Position numbers and translations under genes: made by a program. Source: Aphanomyces cochlioides (lineage: Eukaryota > Oomycota > Saprolegniomycetes > Saprolegniales > Verrucalvaceae). From it: 64,000 nt of DNA. A model generated the notes under the pieces. The model was not told the DNA's origin. It ran no database searches and worked only from the letters and a program-made list of their open reading frames with translations. The stretch is taken from assembly GCA_019828595.1 (NCBI GenBank), contig JAHQRK010000008.1, positions 1,240,001 to 1,304,000 on the forward strand. Reading direction: 5' to 3'. This document shows positions 10,982 through 21,090 of the stretch, in pieces. How positions within the stretch are numbered: the first letter of the stretch is position 1; every line of letters starts with the position of its first letter.

Positions 10982-11327
10982 AATAAGAAAGAAGTGAATA
11001 AGGAGTGCGAAGTAAATGCCGTCTCCTTAGTTTCAAAATAATATGATCTCTGATTGGATAATTTATTTTTCTTTCGGTACGAGTCGACGGTTTTTTGGTC
11101 AGGACATGATTTATCTCCTGACGAAAAATAATATTCGTCAGTCAACAGTAGCCAATCAGAATGCTCGGCGTTAACTTATTTTTTTACTTCGAACTGGGCC
11201 TGAATCAAATTCAAAATTCATAGTATGGTTTCAAACGTTTCATGTGTGTGAGCAAATCTTTGTTATTTCCAAAGCAAAACGCTCCACCCAGGGGCGTAGC
11301 CCTGGCCTCACCCTAGTCTATTACTTA

Positions 11328-14300
11328 TCTATTACTTAAGGCTCTAACGCAACACGTAAGTACGAGACTAAGTACGAGAGTAATTTTTACATACAAACGT
11401 CAAGTCAACAAATGAGCAATTTTTATATACTTTATCCAAGTACAAAATGAGCAATTTGCGACAAGTTCGTTCATTGTTGTCAGCACTTCCAACCAACATC
11501 AACTAATTTGACCACTCAAGGTTGTATTGCCCCATATCCATGGCAAATATCCATTTGTCAATTATTTGGTGTGTTGCTCAATACTCGGTGTCATATTTTG
11601 TCACAACTGCCACGTCCAGCATCATCGTGCACCCATGATGCTGGACGTGGCAGTTGTCGATAATATTAATAATCATTCCACATACAAAATGAAAATATAT
11701 TGTCCTACTATTTAAAATAATACCTGCCAAAGACGATTGAATGGCAGTTGAGTTTTTCTGGGACGATGCAAGGTGAGATGCATGTCTTAGGATAGCTTCA
11801 CTCGGGCAGAAAAGGCCGCTGAATAACACTGTGCAGTAGGGTGACGAGCCCTTTCTGCCACTTTAAGCCATACCCTGGCCAGAGGCTTGGACTCCGAAAG
11901 GCGAATTCCGACGCGATATGCGAATGTTACGAAGTAGGGCCTTTTTGGCTCGAAATACCGGACATTTTCATAGAGCAGCCAGGGACGGCTATAACGTGTG
12001 GTTTTACTGTATTTTCATATTGACTTTGGACGAGTAAATCCTCTCCCCATAGTTCAACTTTTTACAGTAAGGGGACAATGTGTAACGTTGGTTACCACTA
12101 TTGCAACTGATGGTGCTACTTTTTTTGACGGAGTACCACTGTTGATAGTGAGCCTACGGCGAGTAGATTGAAACACTTCAGGGGTTTGCATGAATACTTA
12201 GCAGGTGTATTACCCAGTATCAAAGTTTCAACTCATTGGATGTACAGGTTCAATAAGCGATATTAAACAAAGTGATGTTTAATAAATACTGCGAATTCTG
12301 TACGAATTATGAAAGAAATGAGTAGTATTTTCTGGCAAACCACATTATGTTAAGCTTAAGTGGCGGGACACATACCCACAGTATTTTTACGGTCCAATCA
12401 CATTATCATTTTTGTCTTGAAGTTTTTGTATGAACATTTGTCTGACGCAGTTTTCTGCGTAGAAAATAACAACTACTCGGCCTCTAAGAAAGGCAAAGGC
12501 AATTGCAGTCATGCCAATGACAATCAAGGCCATGCGATCGATAACTCCGAACCTGGCAAGCAAGCAGAGCGGAATGAAGTGCATACTACCGAACAAGAGT
12601 CTGCATCAACTGGAGCTAATGGCTGGGCTGTGGATGACGATGCCTTGAATCAGGGCAATATTAACGACGAGGCGGCTATAAGAAAGGCCAACAAGGCGGA
12701 GTACAACAAACGTGCTCGCGAAAAAAAACGGCAAGCTATCCTGGTTGAAGTCGACGAAGAGGTGGCAATGGCAAAAAACAAAAAGGCGGAGTACAACAAT
12801 CGTGCTCGCGAACAGAAACGCCAAGCTCTCCTGGAAGAGTTCGACAAATCCAAAAATGCGGAGTACAACAATCGTGCTCGCGAAAAGAAACGGCATGCTA
12901 TCGTGGAAGACTTCGACAAAGAGGTGGCTATCAAAAGATCCAAGAAGGCGGAATACAACAAACGTGCTCGCGAAAAAAAGCTCAACACTGAGGTTGCGAA
13001 TCAAGGGCGGGGTGCCATCATTTTGCACCATACGGACATGGATAAGAGCGACGAAGAGGAAACCAAGGAGGGAGAAGACGGAATCCATTATCGCGCTCAA
13101 AGTGACCATCATCTCAAGATTCTGGCAGCTCAGGAGCAAGAAGATCGCGAGCGCACAGTTGACAATCGAAGGATCTATGCTGCGCTACAACCTAACCGTA
13201 TGAATGAAGGAGGTGAAGAAGAAACCAAGGAAGAAGATATTTCCGATGGAAATGTGGATTGCAACACTGACAATCAATTACTTGCCTTGGCAAATGCTGA
13301 TCCTCCGTTAAACGTGGATGTGGATTTGATTGATGTACCTCCTCGCGAGCAAGGATTAAGTCTCCGGAATAAACCCAAGGGTCGCCCGAAGAAGAAGAGT
13401 GGTCACAACAGTGCACGCGTCAGTTTCGATGACTTCGATGAATCATTGGTGCCTCTTCATACTATTGAGCAGCGTTCGATTTGCCGCCATTGCGAAGCGA
13501 AGATTTGGCCAGGCGAAGAAAAGGACTGCTGCGGTGGAGGCACTCGAGTGCTGCCTGTTGCTACCTGGCCTGACACACCCGAGTTTCGCGAATACATTGC
13601 TTTGTTCAAAACCAGAGGGTTTGTCAATAACACTCGCCGGTACAACGCCCTCTTTGCCTTTACATCTATTGGTACCCAAGAAATTATTCACGGCAACGGT
13701 GGGCCGAGATCTTATACAATCCAAGGCGCTTTGCATCATTTGATTGGACCACTGTTGCCTGCGGACGAAGAACGAGCCAGTTACGCCCAGATCTACATTA
13801 CGGATCCTGAAACGCAAGCAAGCATACGACGAAGAATGCTTGGGGGAAATCTTAATGTGTCAACTGTGACGAAAATCCAGCGTCTACTACTACAGCACAA
13901 CGCATTCACCCAGCTGTACAAGCATGCGAAGGATATTCCAAAGGATGACGACATGAGAATTGTGCTCACTGCTCAGCCTCGAAGCAACAGCCGAACGCAT
14001 AACCTTCCTACGTGTTCTGAAATCGCTGTTCTTTTTTCAGAAACGTCCAAGTCAGGGCGTCATATCTTACTGCATGGTATTGATGGCCCCGTACTCAGCG
14101 AAGTTCAGCGAAACTATCACGTTGGTAAACATGTGCGTTTGGATCGACAACCTGGGGAACAACGCTTATTTCGCATTAAGGAATTTCATTCGGCATATGA
14201 CCCGCTTCAATACCCTTTGCTCTTTCCCACTGGGACTTTGAGGTGGTCGTTTGACAACAAGAGCGGTCGCAATCATGAAAACGTGAGTTTGAACGATTAT

Positions 14301-14890
14301 GCTCGATACCATTTGCACGAGCGCGGTGCATTCTCTCCATTACATGCCAGCGGACCTCTATTTCAAGTGTTTGCAGTCGACAATTTTGCAAAGGAGGAAA
14401 ACCAAAGGCTTCGATATATTCGTGACCAAACCAACAACCTCCGCAGCGACACGTACCGCGCACTTCATGACGCTGTTTCGCATGATGTGGACCTCAAAAG
14501 CATTGGAAAAAGGACTGTTTTGCCGTCATCTTACACGGGTGGACCTCGGTATATGAGACAACGTTACCTTGACGCCATGGCAATTGTTCGCAAGTTCGGT
14601 CGACCAGACCTTTTTATCACTGTGACATGCAATCCAAAGTGGGTTGAAATCGACAGGGAGCTGGAATTGGCGAAAGATGACTATGGATTTAAACGATCTC
14701 CAGCTGATCGACCTGACTTAGTGACGCGCATGTTCCGTCTCAAGCTCTTAGCCATTGAAGCCATGCTGTACAAGGGGGTGGGTTTTGGGTCGACAAGCTG
14801 CGTGTGTTCGTGTTGTCGAATTCCAAAAGCGTGGTCTGCCTCATGCCCATATGTTGGTCATATTCACTGGGGACGACAAAATCAAGACCC
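11328..14890 (+). mobile_element. Helitron copy 4 (longest, 3' end replaced by Crypton)
   Basis: It starts TCTATTACTTAAGGC at 11328, directly after the CTAG of copy 3 and the 11-bp repeat. It contains the hairpin at 11603-11657 and the only copy of the replicase region in the window. It never reaches the hairpin/CTAG 3' end: near 14880-14900 the coding sequence changes to that of a Crypton recombinase C-terminus. It is therefore 3'-truncated. Confidence 0.8.
12360..14890 (+). pseudogene. Helitron replication initiator (Rep) ORF, frameshifted and truncated
   Basis: The frame runs from 12360 (GTG; the true start is unclear) to about 14785. The N-terminal third is charged, with four KAEYN...RAREKK repeats. 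Then follow a cysteine cluster and the Helitron replicase-like domain: EFHSAYDPLQYPLLFPTG near 14190, and RPDLFITVTCNPKWVEI near 14607. The HUH nuclease motif FQKRGLPHAHM is at 14821-14853 in a different frame, so a one-base frameshift lies near 14785. The helicase half is absent because the element is truncated by Crypton sequence. In Helitrons this enzyme nicks DNA and drives rolling-circle transposition; this copy is dead. Confidence 0.8.
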
Positions 14891-15448
14891 ATTTTGGTGA
14901 GGGCTCAGACCAACTCTGTGGACGCATGGTGGCTGGTTTACCTTTTGATTCAGAAAAATTTGGTGTCCTGCCTCCCCATTTTGACCCCCATGGTTGCAAA
15001 TCCATGAACAATGCTTTCTGGCAGAGCCTCGTTTCTGGATATGATCGATATCCTAGAGCTGCTCAGACAATCTTTCCGTTTTTGCTTGCATCCCTCATCT
15101 ATCATGAGTCGTATTTAAGATCACATTTTGACGTACGGCATCCAATTTTCACGTCACGAGCTTTTTCCCATAATTCATTGCTTGATCAATTGCGATCCTC
15201 GATTGTACTTGCAATTGGAGCTTCAACAGTTTGTACTCTTAAAGCAACTGGCATTCCACCCTACCTTGCTGTAGCAAACAAAGTTGCTAAACTGGTTGAC
15301 GAAGTGTTGAAATTGAAAAATGATTTGGCCAATATTCCTTCCCTGGTGGCTACAGCTGTGTCAAATGAGCTTCGTGAAAGCTTTACGATCAATGGAGTGG
15401 CTCCAGTGACATTGAGAGACATTGATTCAAGATTAGATGCATTTCGAG
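14890..15448 (+). pseudogene. Crypton recombinase C-terminal fragment fused to the Helitron
   Basis: Immediately after the HUH motif the frame reads GSDQLCGRMVAGLPFDSEKF, then LPPHFDPHG and later GIPPYLAVANKVAKLVDEVL. The same module (GDQYLGRVVAGLPLNKSTF, QLPPHFDHEH) follows the catalytic tyrosine region of the Crypton at 18-19 kb, so this is a Crypton 3' end, not Helitron. It is interrupted at 15449 by a Harbinger element. The catalytic recombinase part is missing. Confidence 0.65.
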
Positions 15449-15722
15449 TTAGGGTGCGTTTGGTTCGCGCAAAGTATATAGTTTTCACCTATTTTCCAGC
15501 CACTTTCGCCAATTCATCTCCTTTCGGATCAGTTAGCCCGAAGTCGTCAGCCATTACCAACTCTGAGAAAAGTAGACGTTTTGAAAGCAGACCTACGAGG
15601 TCTGCCCGCAATTGTCGACTTTTGTTGCCCTTTTTCAAATCTCTGCTTCAGGACAAATCCCAGTCTCACAGCCTAATTACACCATATTCGAGGCATTCGC
15701 CATTTGTGGATTTGAAGCGTTC

Positions 15723-16580
15723 ATGGTGACGCGTGCAGAGTGGACACCGCAGTCGCAAGCTTTCTTGGTGGGGCTCATCCGGGAGCAAATTGTAAGAGGG
15801 AAGACGAGCGACACTGGCTTGAAAAAGGAAGCATGGAAGGCCATTGTTGATGCGTTCAACTCAGAATTTAATGTCAAGTACACTCGAGATCAACTTCAGA
15901 GTCAGCGCTCAAAGATGCAAAGTGATTTCAACATGGTGCAAACACTACTCAATCTCAGTGGTTTCGGGTGGAATGAACACATGAAAACGGTTATAGCCGA
16001 CCCAGCTACATGGGACGACTACATTGACAAGCATCCCGCGGCAAAGAAGTTTCGAAACAAACCGTTCGAGTTATACTCTGAGCTGCACGAAATCTTCTCT
16101 GGCGTTCTCGCAACGGGCGAGTTTGCTTCAATAGGGGAAGTTAATGACCCAATTGCCGGAGAAGTGTCAATAGCAACTCCGCACGACGACAATTATGTCG
16201 ACAATAGCCGACTCAATTACCATTCTGAGGCTTCCGACCTCTCTCAAGATCCAAGACAGAGCGAACGAGGTGATCCGAGTGTTGGAAGATTGTCATCAAT
16301 TCGAAAGAGTCTGAAGCGCAACCGCCAGTCCTATGAGAATCCAAAAGCAAGCATCGCGACGGCTGTGGAAGCACTCGTTGCGACGCAGAATAAAGGTACA
16401 CTCCTCATGCAGGCAATTGAGATATTCAATTCGTCTCTTGCGCCGCAATACACGTCGGGCCAAAGGTTGCATTTCTGTACCACACTGGGAAACACGCCAA
16501 CGCTTGCAGAAATATATGTTGCCTCTGATCCTGAAGTGCGAGAACTTATTGTCAAACAAGCCATGGATCCTCGCCAGTAG
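15723..16580 (+). CDS. Harbinger-associated Myb/SANT-like DNA-binding protein
   Basis: 285 codons from the ATG at 15723 (MVTRAEWTPQSQ). Residues about 4-95 form a Myb/SANT-like domain of the type found beside Harbinger transposases: regularly spaced tryptophans (EWTPQSQAFLVGLI, KKEAWKAIVDAFN), a basic helix with LQSQRSKMQSDF, and the closing block SGFGWNEHMKTVIAD with HPAAKKFRNKPF. The rest is acidic and serine-rich, with a C-terminal helix. In known Harbinger elements this partner helps import the transposase and recruit it to DNA; that role is inferred here. The frame is intact, although the convergent transposase is not. Confidence 0.8.
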   Translation: MVTRAEWTPQSQAFLVGLIREQIVRGKTSDTGLKKEAWKAIVDAFNSEFNVKYTRDQLQSQRSKMQSDFNMVQTLLNLSGFGWNEHMKTVIADPATWDDYIDKHPAAKKFRNKPFELYSELHEIFSGVLATGEFASIGEVNDPIAGEVSIATPHDDNYVDNSRLNYHSEASDLSQDPRQSERGDPSVGRLSSIRKSLKRNRQSYENPKASIATAVEALVATQNKGTLLMQAIEIFNSSLAPQYTSGQRLHFCTTLGNTPTLAEIYVASDPEVRELIVKQAMDPRQ

Positions 16581-16606
16581 TCCTAACATGAAAATGAATG
16601 ACTTGA

Positions 16607-17752
16607 TTAAGAGTAGTTTCTACTTAGATATTCCTGGTAGTCACTCCACATTTGATTTGCAATCCTATCACGCATTTCTAGCGCTTCACTGTTGCTTCCG
16701 TGGGGTTCCTGAATATCATCAACGCACATGAACGTGTCTTGAACATTGTTGTCGTTGTCGTCGTCATCAAATTCACTGTCGTCGTTGCACATTGAGATAA
16801 AATTGTGCAAAATTGTTATGCACGATACCAATTTCACTTGAAAGGAATACTCATAAGCTTTCAAATCACACAAAAGAGGAAAGCGCTTCTTTACGACTCC
16901 AAACGCTCGCTCAATCACATTGCGTAGAGATGAATGGCGCAAGTTGAATAGCTCTTCTTTTGTCTGAGGTCGAGAATCACCAAGTTGCCACTCTTTTAAA
17001 TGGTAGCGAACCCCACGATATGGCGTCAATAACCATTTCTTCAATACATATCCAGCATCGCCCAAGTGATACTTGCCTGGAAGCAAAGGAAATCCTTTAG
17101 TTAGAGCGTCATTCAGAATACGAGCATCGTGGGCTGATCCCTCCTAGCCACTTAGTACATACTGAAATGTCATGTCGAAATTGCATGCTGCTAGTACGTT
17201 TTGGGATATGCCACCTTTCCTGTTACGAAAACGAGCCGTGTCATCAACTGGTACAGTGGCGTCAACGTGTGTACCATCAATTGCTCCAATGCAGTCGTCG
17301 AAGTAGGGCGAAAACTTAGGGTTTGAACGGATAAATTTGTCAATTGTGCTTGACGGGGGTACAAGACAATCGTGGCGGATGCATAGTATCGCTCGAGCAA
17401 CCTCGTGCATTGTTGTCGATATTGTTTCTCCACTGTGCTGAAATCGCTCTTGTGCATCAGCGTTCGTTTTGTTCGACAATACGTAGAGAAAAATAAGGAG
17501 TTTCCCCCCACAACAAAGCTTTCGACCATCTTTCAACAGCCCACGTTCAACGAGATGGTCGAGCAGAGCAACGAAAGTGTTGCGAGCCATTCGAGCGACT
17601 TGGACAAAGCGAATTTCACTTGGGCTTTCCATCAGCTCCAGAAAATACATCTTCCCAGTTAGTAGAGAGGTTCGACAAGGAACAGGTCCGTCTAGACACT
17701 CCAAGAGAGCGAACAGCGCCACCGACTTGACTTGCTCGGCCGACAGAACCAT
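16607..17752 (-). pseudogene. Harbinger DDE transposase, interrupted by one amber codon
   Basis: The frame starts at the ATG at 17752 (MVLSAEQVKS) and ends at 16607. The DDE_Tnp_4 triad can be read: Asp in GAIDGTHVDA, Asp in YHLGDAGYVL, and Glu in VIERAFGVVKKRFPLL. The only visible lesion is a TAG at 17144-17146 in FQYVLSG-stop-EGSAHD, where the family has a tryptophan (GWEGSAHD), so a single TGG-to-TAG change explains it. The frame is continuous on both sides. In active elements the enzyme cuts at the terminal repeats. This copy is probably recently inactivated. Confidence 0.85.
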
Positions 17753-17960
17753 GACAATCCAAGAAGCCAGATGCGTGTCCCGTTTGTCCTTATTTCACAT
17801 CCGTACGAATCAATCAACCGGATGAATTCGTCTTCTTTCCAACCAAACGAGTTTATGGCCAAACCAGATACATTTTGTCTACCTTGACTTCATCGAAATC
17901 GAAGTCGATGAAATCAAGTTGTCTGCCAGAAAGTAGACGAATGAACCAAACGCACCCTAA

Positions 17961-19560
17961 ACTGCGGTATGCCCGGCAAGATGTAAAATATATTATTGGT
18001 TAAAATTCGCCAGGCAACAGTCGTTCGTTCGGGTCATTGATAGACTTGCGCAGTCCATGGCAAGCAGCCCAAACCGACGGCAAACCACCGTCCAAGAGCT
18101 CCGTGACAGTCGCATAAGCAATGCTACGAAGCAAGGATACAAGAGCAGTTTGAATGTGTTGAAACGGTGGCTATGTACCAATGACCTTGGCCACTTGTTG
18201 GTCCCGTGTGGCGATCCTGAAGGAAATATCGACTTGACAATTTTCACTTACGAAAACTTTCTTTCCTTCATAGTTTGGTGCGTGTCAAACACTGAAAAAA
18301 AGCCTGGAACATTGTCGGCTTATCGCTCAGCTCTGAAAGATTACTATAAGCGTTCGAGATATCCGATTCCAGACGAATACAATGACGATATGAAAGAAAT
18401 ATTTCAAGGTAGATATTTAGATGAAAAAGTGAATGAGAGCTACTAGGTGTAAGAAGATGCCATGCTGATAAATATCAAACGGGTGGTGCAAAAGACTCTA
18501 GCAAAAGACCCATGGGATACACGACTTTTAAAATTGCATGCAATCGTTCTTTGATCTCGATGGATGGTGGCTTTTCGCATTTGTTTTTAACACTTATTAC
18601 TTGGAATTTAATGTGCAGGTCTAGATCGACCCAATCCATAAGGCTTGACCACTTCAGTTTTGAAGACGATGGCCTTGGTGTAACATTTTATAAAAGCAAG
18701 ACTGATCAAGCTGGGCCTAAGCCCAGAGACCCCAAACACATTTATGCCAATCCGTTGAAACCATGGTCTTGTGTTGTTCTTGCTCTGGGGATCTATCTTG
18801 CTTCTAATTCCGACCTAAGTGGTGGTGCCCTTTTTCCTGGCAGCAACCAAAAAGAGAGATTTGGCAAATCATTGTCCAAGATGTTTTTACCTGAATTAGG
18901 AAAAGAACGAGCAAAGTAAAAAAACTATAGGTACACATTCCATCCACAAAGGAGTTGCAACATTACGCTTGCTCTGGCAGCACCAGTGCCCCTTCTATTG
19001 TCACCATTTGCATCCGTTGTGGATGGAGTTTAGGTCATGTACTGGAGAGATACATGCAATATGAACATGCAGGCGATTAATACCTGGGTCGTGTTGTTGC
19101 GGGATTGCCCTTAAACAAATCAACGTTTTCCCAATTACCACCTCATTTCGATCATGAGCATCGATCACAAGTCGATTTGGCTATTTCTTTAATGTTTCCA
19201 ATTGTGTCAACCAAGCCAGAGTTGAAGCCTGTATGGTGATAGAAATACTGGTATACGACCCTACAAGCTCATTAGCCAGAAGCATGACGTCAACTCCAAG
19301 CACCAAATGCGATATCGCCGAGTGTATTCAGTCATGACGGAGCTTGAGTCGATTGCAAGAGACTCCAAGCTTATCCCAGAACGATGCCAAGTTCACAAGC
19401 TCCCAGTGGCTGAAGTCGATGTCCTTTTCCAACGTTGTTTCACTGTTCTACTTGCCCGACTCTATCCACTTGGCAGCAAGCAACGATGTGATGAGATTGC
19501 TTGTGGTACCCTCTACAACAGGCTTTGCATCTATCGGAGATCTGTAAGCTTAATATAAAT
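17961..19560 (+). pseudogene. Crypton-type tyrosine recombinase (pseudogene 2)
   Basis: It starts at the ATG at 18057 (MASSPNRRQTTVQELRDSRI) with a core-binding domain (ATKQGYKSSLNVLKRWL; YENFLSFIVWCVSNTEKKPG; LSAYRSALKDYYKRSRYPIP), then stops at 18446. From 18512 the catalytic part resumes: WNLMCRSRSTQSIRLDHFSF with the first arginine, KSKTDQAG, and KHIYANPLKPWSC. Past a stop near 18919 comes THSIHKGVAT, where the H-x-x-R motif has His instead of Arg, then ERYMQYEHAGD with the nucleophilic Tyr, and the LGRVVAGLP module. Several stops and frameshifts make it inactive. It is related to the copy at 3726-4897. Confidence 0.75.
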
Positions 19561-19771
19561 GAGTCGATGCCAGTTGCTTGATGTTTCTTGCTTAATGCTT
19601 CTTGCTTGATCCACTTCTTGTTGAGTTCTTGTTTGACAATGATAGAGTCACATTTCTCATTGATTTTCATCCAATCATTTCATAGTGATACGTTCCTATC
19701 ACAGATGCCTAGATTGTATACATTTGAGACCCCTCTCACAATTTAGAATGAAATCGACAATATTGAAATCG

Positions 19772-20431
19772 AATACTACTCTGGTCCGAAATAATTGCTA
19801 CAGTTACATTCTCTGCAGAATTTTTTTTCAAAAATAATCGAAATATTCAACGCTGATTGGCTCAGTAGACAGCTTAGGATCTCCTCTTTGATTGGTTAAT
19901 TTGTGGAAACTACAATTCGTCTCCGTTGGCGAGAAATGGTGTGTCAAAGTTGACCGACCAGGCGGAAAGATCACATTTTTTTCGCTGTGGGTTCACTGTA
20001 GGAATTGAGCCCAATTTAATCACATATCTAGATTCAGCATCAAAGATAGATGGTGTTAACATAGCAACACTGCTGGTTCTTGGTGTATAGCCCGGTTGCA
20101 GGTCGTCAGAAGGCTGGAACCTATCAAACCTAGAGATGACTGTCAAACATAGCGCTCTCGCGATGAGAGCCGCCAATAGCCACACCTGACATGCGCTATA
20201 ACATAACTGACATTATACTGACGTTAGACTTCGCTATTTCTGTTCAAGATGAACACAGAGAGACCTGTGTCGTCTGGACATCGGTGCTGTTTGAATAAAA
20301 ATATTGGACATCCTGTGAAATGTTATATAATGTTTTGAGGTTATATACAAAAATCCATATATCCTCATATCCGGACATACTCAAATCAAGATAAAACAGT
20401 GTAGCAAATATTTCGGACCAGAGTAGTATTG
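19772..20431. mobile_element. MITE-like element with about 31-bp terminal inverted repeats
   Basis: AATACTACTCTGGTCCGAAA at 19772 onward is repeated in inverse orientation ending at 20431, with about 31 bp matching apart from one or two positions. The 660-bp interior has no supported coding sequence. I could not define a target duplication. Confidence 0.65.
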
Positions 20432-21090
20432 GATGTACTCCATGATGATGTGTAATCGAAATCCCAAAATGAATGCAAATTCGAGATCCTACAAGTTGAA
20501 ATATGATTTCCAGCCAAAAGGTTGAACTCCTCGATAATTTGCTGCAGGGGCTTTGGCGTCGCTCGATCCCAAACGATGTGAAAGAGAACATCATGGCGTA
20601 GCTTTCCACCCCGGCGAAGACGAAATTGGTTCCGCGTGCTGATCAAACACCCCATTTGAAAGTGGGGCATTTTGGTAGCTTATGAGCTGTCAAGAGCAAA
20701 AAGAGATATCAAGGACGCAACAATGTACCTTGAATTATCACCACCAATGTCAGGATCAAGGCGAAACTGTCAACTGGTTGAACTCGTGGACAATGTAGCG
20801 TACTCTCTCGAGATTTTGATCCTGGATGGCTTTGCTGCTCCAAGATTCATCAAGTGGTAATTTTGTGGAAGGGTTCAGCCTCCTGGGCAATTCACAGCAG
20901 AAAATTTTGATGCCGTTGTATCCCAAAATCGCCACATGAAGATGAAGGTAACCTCATGGTACTTGTGCCACCGACTCAACGTGGTGTTTTCGTCAGATGC
21001 TCGATGGGGAACTGTATTGTTTGTTCTGTCAAGTTTGAAAAAGATGGCAAAGAGGCCAGCATAACGCTCTGGATTAGTACAAGGCCAGGA
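20432..21090. other. intergenic, no gene recognised
   Basis: Short open frames occur on both strands (for example a minus frame with TPKPLQQIIEEFNLLAGN around 20500), but no domain or paralogous match in the window supports a gene. Confidence 0.4.

Larger units (their letters stand above)
9086..11316 (+). mobile_element. Helitron copy 3 (non-autonomous)
   Basis: It begins TCTATTACTTAAGGC at 9086 and ends CTAG at 11313-11316, with the hairpin at 11288-11305. It is 2231 bp long and directly joined to its neighbours through 11-bp terminal repeats. Its internal organisation equals copy 1: an upstream region, the basic-repeat ORF, then a deletion joining straight to the 3' region. It carries the 23-bp perfect inverted repeat at 9361-9415. 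It lacks the 740-bp insertion of copy 2. Confidence 0.85.
15449..17960. mobile_element. PIF/Harbinger element with 18-bp terminal inverted repeats
   Basis: TTAGGGTGCGTTTGGTTC at 15449-15466 is the inverse complement of 17943-17960. Between them are the two genes typical of PIF/Harbinger elements: a Myb/SANT-like protein on plus and a DDE transposase on minus, facing each other tail to tail. The element sits inside a Crypton 3' fragment. The flanks read TTA on the left and TAA on the right, so a simple 3-bp direct target duplication is not obvious. Confidence 0.8.

Noticed and set aside
9086..11316. Helitron array as a CRISPR-like or satellite array
   Set aside because: Units are kilobase-sized with Helitron termini; there are no short spaced repeats.
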